Of a DNA stretch of 46,226 nucleotides, positions 44,043-46,226 are shown piece after piece. A model generated the notes under the pieces. The model had not been told where the DNA came from, ran no database searches, and saw only the letters and a program-made list of their open reading frames with translations. Numbering within the stretch: position 1 is the stretch's first letter; each line of letters begins with the position of its first letter. The translations under genes and the position numbers were made by a program. The stretch is from a virus: positions 1-46,226 of IMG/VR virus record IMGVR_UViG_3300027773_000183. The stretch is one strand, 5' to 3'.

Positions 44043-44897
44043 CTAATTCTGGTGGCCGTTGCTGGCCCCCGTCTGGCCGGCCGTGTTCAGTGGGGGCTGA
44101 GCGAAAGGGTCAGTTTGCGGCGGGGATTGCATCCCTTGCGTAGCAGATTTCATGCGCTCCAACCACGCATGAAATGACATTGTACCCGTTTCACCAGATT
44201 GCTTGTACAGATTGAACCACTGTTCCATACCAGAAGGAAAATCTGCGGATTGCCCACGCGCAAAACCTTTTTCATGTGCCTGAGTGAGCAATTCCTGCAT
44301 TTGTTCATACGTGAACGTTTGTTCTGATAGCTTTTGCTGCGTTGCTGGCGCTGGCTGTGCAGGTGGCAATGCCGGTTGTGACGCGGGCGCCTGTGCTGGA
44401 GCATGTTCCTCCTGTTCGTCTTGCTCGTACTGCTCAAACTCGTCGCGACGCGGGTGCCGCTTTTGATGCTCCAAAATCAACCACGACATGAGCGCGAGAA
44501 TGTTGAAAACGAGGGCGACAATGCTGACAGCATAGCCGATGTCAACCATTGCCGGGCTGACGGAGATGCTGAAACGGAAGTAGAACTGGATGACCAGGTA
44601 CAGGATACTCGCCAGCAGCGACAGGATGAACGTCAGCCCCCACGCGATGATGACCCAGGTTTTCGCGCCCCGTGACGCGAAGCGGTAGAACGTGTGTACC
44701 ACCGCCCAGAACGCTGCCAGGATGTCGAACGAGAGCATGGTCAGGATTTTTGCAAGCAACTGGTCATCGGGAAACAACCAGTTGACGAATTGCCAGGTTT
44801 GCCAGCCAAAGAGGCTGAGCAGCGCAGCGTACATGGCAAGCCCGACGTACATCAGCGGGCTATTCCATGCATTGTGCTGCTTTTGTGTGGTTGCCAT
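44043..44897 (-). CDS. four-helix membrane protein
   Basis: 284 aa. Four membrane helices at about residues 14-38, 47-71, 80-105, 117-143, then a long cytoplasmic region: an acidic segment, a Pro/Ala/Gln linker and a helical end (TYEQMQELLTQAHEKGFARG). Such proteins occur in conjugative and mobile elements of G+C-rich bacteria, but no specific family is recognised. ATG follows AAGAAGGAAATC. A structured leader precedes it. Confidence 0.65.
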   Translation of the reverse strand: MATTQKQHNAWNSPLMYVGLAMYAALLSLFGWQTWQFVNWLFPDDQLLAKILTMLSFDILAAFWAVVHTFYRFASRGAKTWVIIAWGLTFILSLLASILYLVIQFYFRFSISVSPAMVDIGYAVSIVALVFNILALMSWLILEHQKRHPRRDEFEQYEQDEQEEHAPAQAPASQPALPPAQPAPATQQKLSEQTFTYEQMQELLTQAHEKGFARGQSADFPSGMEQWFNLYKQSGETGTMSFHAWLERMKSATQGMQSPPQTDPFAQPPLNTAGQTGASNGHQN

Positions 44898-44914
44898 GAT
44901 TTCCTTCTTTCTCA

Positions 44915-44986
44915 GCTCCCTATCTCCATCCGTTTGAACTGGTAGGGAGCAATCTTGCTTGTGTCAGACGGGAGCAAGATGCTCCC
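44915..44986 (-). promoter_or_regulatory. leader with mutually exclusive hairpins
   Basis: Between 45006 and 44898. In minus RNA, GGGAGCATCTTGCT (44986-44973) pairs with AGCAAGATTGCTCCC (44959-44945), a 14-bp stem with one bulge. TTGCTCCCTA can instead pair with TAGGGAGC (44922-44915), right next to the ribosome-binding site. The shared middle arm makes the two alternatives compete. Confidence 0.55.
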
Positions 44987-45006
44987 ATATGTTGCCCCGC
45001 GCTACA

Positions 45007-45303
45007 TCAATGCTCATGCGGCAGATAGAATCCACCACATTCGACGCACCAGGCGCGCGTATCCGGCGCGCCCGTGTAGGTGTAGTAAAATGCCGCCGAA
45101 GCCTCTTCTGCCTCTTCATCGCTATGGCTTGCGGCATACTGATCGGCCACATGTGATTGCACGTGCGCAGTGGCAACACCGGACATGTTTGGGTCAGATG
45201 CCCGAAATCGCTGCCCGGCCTTTTGCCCATAGGCACGCGCGCGGGCCATGTCATCCTCATCTGGCCGATCATTGCCACCAAAAAGCCAATTGAGTAAGCC
45301 CAT
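45007..45303 (-). CDS. small protein with C-terminal zinc motif
   Basis: 98 aa. Starts after a perfect AGGAGGTGAG. Helical middle (ARARAYGQKAGQRFRASDPN) and a C-terminal CVECGGFYLPHEH, which could bind zinc with the CxxC and the last His residues. Membrane-seeking N-terminus (GLLNWLFGG). No family recognised. Confidence 0.65.
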   Translation of the reverse strand: MGLLNWLFGGNDRPDEDDMARARAYGQKAGQRFRASDPNMSGVATAHVQSHVADQYAASHSDEEAEEASAAFYYTYTGAPDTRAWCVECGGFYLPHEH

Positions 45304-45317
45304 CGCTCACCTCCTGA

Positions 45318-45360
45318 TGAGCGCGAACAAGGTATGTGTCAGCTACCCCGTTCACGCTCA
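45318..45360 (-). promoter_or_regulatory. leader hairpin of the 45303 gene
   Basis: Long imperfect hairpin: TGAGCG/CGCTCA, GAAC/GTTC and GGTA/TACC (45318-45334 with 45344-45360) with symmetric mismatches and a 9-base loop. It ends two bases before the ribosome-binding site, so it may control translation or end upstream transcripts. Confidence 0.5.
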
Positions 45361-45422
45361 TTTGACTATTCAACGCACTCCACGCCAACTTGTCTATTTC
45401 AAGCGGTCGCCCGCTGAAACAG

Positions 45423-45650
45423 CTACGAAATGCCCTCTTGCTCACTCCATACCGGGTCCTGGCTCACATTGACGAAACCAACTTCGCGGTACCCGCACGA
45501 TATACAAAATCGCGTGAGTCGCACGGTCCAGATGCGGCCTGTGCGCGTATCGAATGCCACTTCTGGCGGACTTGCCTGCGACCAGTGCAGCAGCTCACCA
45601 CAGCGCGGACAGGGCTTTTCACAGACGAAGGACGGCAGCGCCTCATCCAT
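45423..45650 (-). CDS. small zinc-ribbon protein
   Basis: 75 aa. CPRCGELLHW (residues 14-23) and CISCGY (47-52) are two zinc knuckles separated by about 35 residues, a classic zinc ribbon. Starts on the last base of the previous stop. Probably nucleic-acid binding. No closer family. Confidence 0.65.
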   Translation of the reverse strand: MDEALPSFVCEKPCPRCGELLHWSQASPPEVAFDTRTGRIWTVRLTRFCISCGYREVGFVNVSQDPVWSEQEGIS

Positions 45651-45946
45651 TATCGCGCCTCCTGACTCAGCCTCAATAGCGCATGCACGGTACAGAGCAG
45701 GTGCCAGACCTCGACGTTGGCCTGCTGCACGTCCGAGTCACGCGAAAACAGCGATTTTTGCGCCTTCTCCATCATGGCTTGCAGGCTTTCCAGCATCTCC
45801 CCAATCGGCATACTCTTGCCCTGCACGGCCATGAAGAGTGCCACGATCTCCAGCACCGCCTCATAGAGCGCGCTCTTTTCGGGCAATAGCGCGGCGATGC
45901 CGGAGAAAATGAAGATGAGACGCTCAAGAGAGGCTCGCGGTATCAC
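45650..45946 (-). CDS. hypothetical helical protein
   Basis: 98 aa, helical, with a hydrophobic N-terminus (LERLIFIFSGIAALLPEKSA) and amphipathic helices after (MLESLQAMMEKAQKSLFSRD). It overlaps the genes on both sides. No family recognised. Confidence 0.6.
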   Translation of the reverse strand: MIPRASLERLIFIFSGIAALLPEKSALYEAVLEIVALFMAVQGKSMPIGEMLESLQAMMEKAQKSLFSRDSDVQQANVEVWHLLCTVHALLRLSQEAR

Positions 45947-46226
45947 GCCTCACCTCGCTTTCCCGCCAGCCAATCGGATCGAGTTTGCCTGCCACAAAGA
46001 GGCCAATTGCCTCAATCTGCTCTGTCTCCGGCGTGCCGTCTTGCCAGAGAACTGGTACCTCACCCGCCCGAAAGCGTTGCCAGTTCGCCGCCTCTTTACT
46101 GGTCTGCCGCACTATCCGGCGGCGATAGACATGTGCCTGCCAGCAACACCAGGTGGTGAAGACGATGGTGCCGACAATACAGAGCGCACCGATGGCGGCA
46201 AGGATGAAGACGACAATGATCATCAT
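45924..46226 (-). CDS. single-pass membrane protein at the window edge
   Basis: 100 aa. N-terminal membrane helix (IIVVFILAAIGALCIVGTIV, residues 3-22) then a basic, soluble part (VYRRRIVRQTSKEAANWQRF). The ATG is the last three bases of the window; its ribosome-binding site would be outside it, or at the other end if the molecule is circular. No family recognised. Confidence 0.65.
   Translation of the reverse strand: MMIIVVFILAAIGALCIVGTIVFTTWCCWQAHVYRRRIVRQTSKEAANWQRFRAGEVPVLWQDGTPETEQIEAIGLFVAGKLDPIGWRESEVRRDTASLS

Overview
The window reads as the genome, or nearly all of it, of a temperate tailed phage (long-tailed, siphovirus-like) of a G+C-rich bacterium. The phage assignment is firm: small and large terminase, portal, prohead protease, capsid, head-tail connectors, tail tube, a frameshifted tail chaperone, a tape measure protein, a lysis cassette, a phage repressor and a tyrosine integrase all occur in canonical order. 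The host is less certain. Proline-rich anchored proteins, many GTG/TTG starts and the relatives I recognise suggest Chloroflexota (Ktedonobacteria-like), but this is a low-confidence inference. The window starts exactly on a stop codon and ends exactly on a start codon, both on the minus strand, so it may be a complete circular element opened between two genes.

Layout. (1) 1-1.8 kb: two minus-strand membrane or small proteins, then a leftward XRE-type repressor and a divergent promoter/operator region. (2) 1.88-6.5 kb: rightward early operon with a DUF6011-like zinc protein, a GIY-YIG-like nuclease, a Rad52-like annealing protein, a sigma-region-4 protein, several zinc-knuckle proteins and a HAD phosphatase, closed by a bidirectional terminator. 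(3) 6.6-11.65 kb: accessory region with an NTF2-like protein and a rightward cassette (membrane protein, tyrosine recombinase, HEPN/DUF4145-like protein, three-helix membrane protein, small basic protein). (4) 14.5-11.67 kb, leftward: lysis operon with its own promoter and leader terminator. (5) 38-14.6 kb, leftward: late structural genes in order terS, terL, portal, protease/scaffold, capsid, connectors, virion glycosidase, tail terminator, tail tube, chaperone, tape measure, tail tip. (6) 46.2-38.1 kb, leftward: small early/middle genes, a Replic_Relax-like protein, a ParB-like protein, a tRNA and a probable structured RNA.

The genes are tightly packed and mostly coupled by ATGA or GTGA overlaps. 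Two regulatory themes stand out. One is an 11-base leader, GAGGGGGTAAC, placed just before several start codons. The other is a set of promoters (often extended -10, TGnTATACT) followed within about 50 bases by an intrinsic terminator ahead of the lysis and packaging operons, which would suit antitermination control. Other unusual points are a portal carrying a 2H phosphoesterase domain, an initiator-like tRNA with anticodon UAU, a tape measure gene that seems to start with CTG, and a glycosidase encoded among the connector genes.
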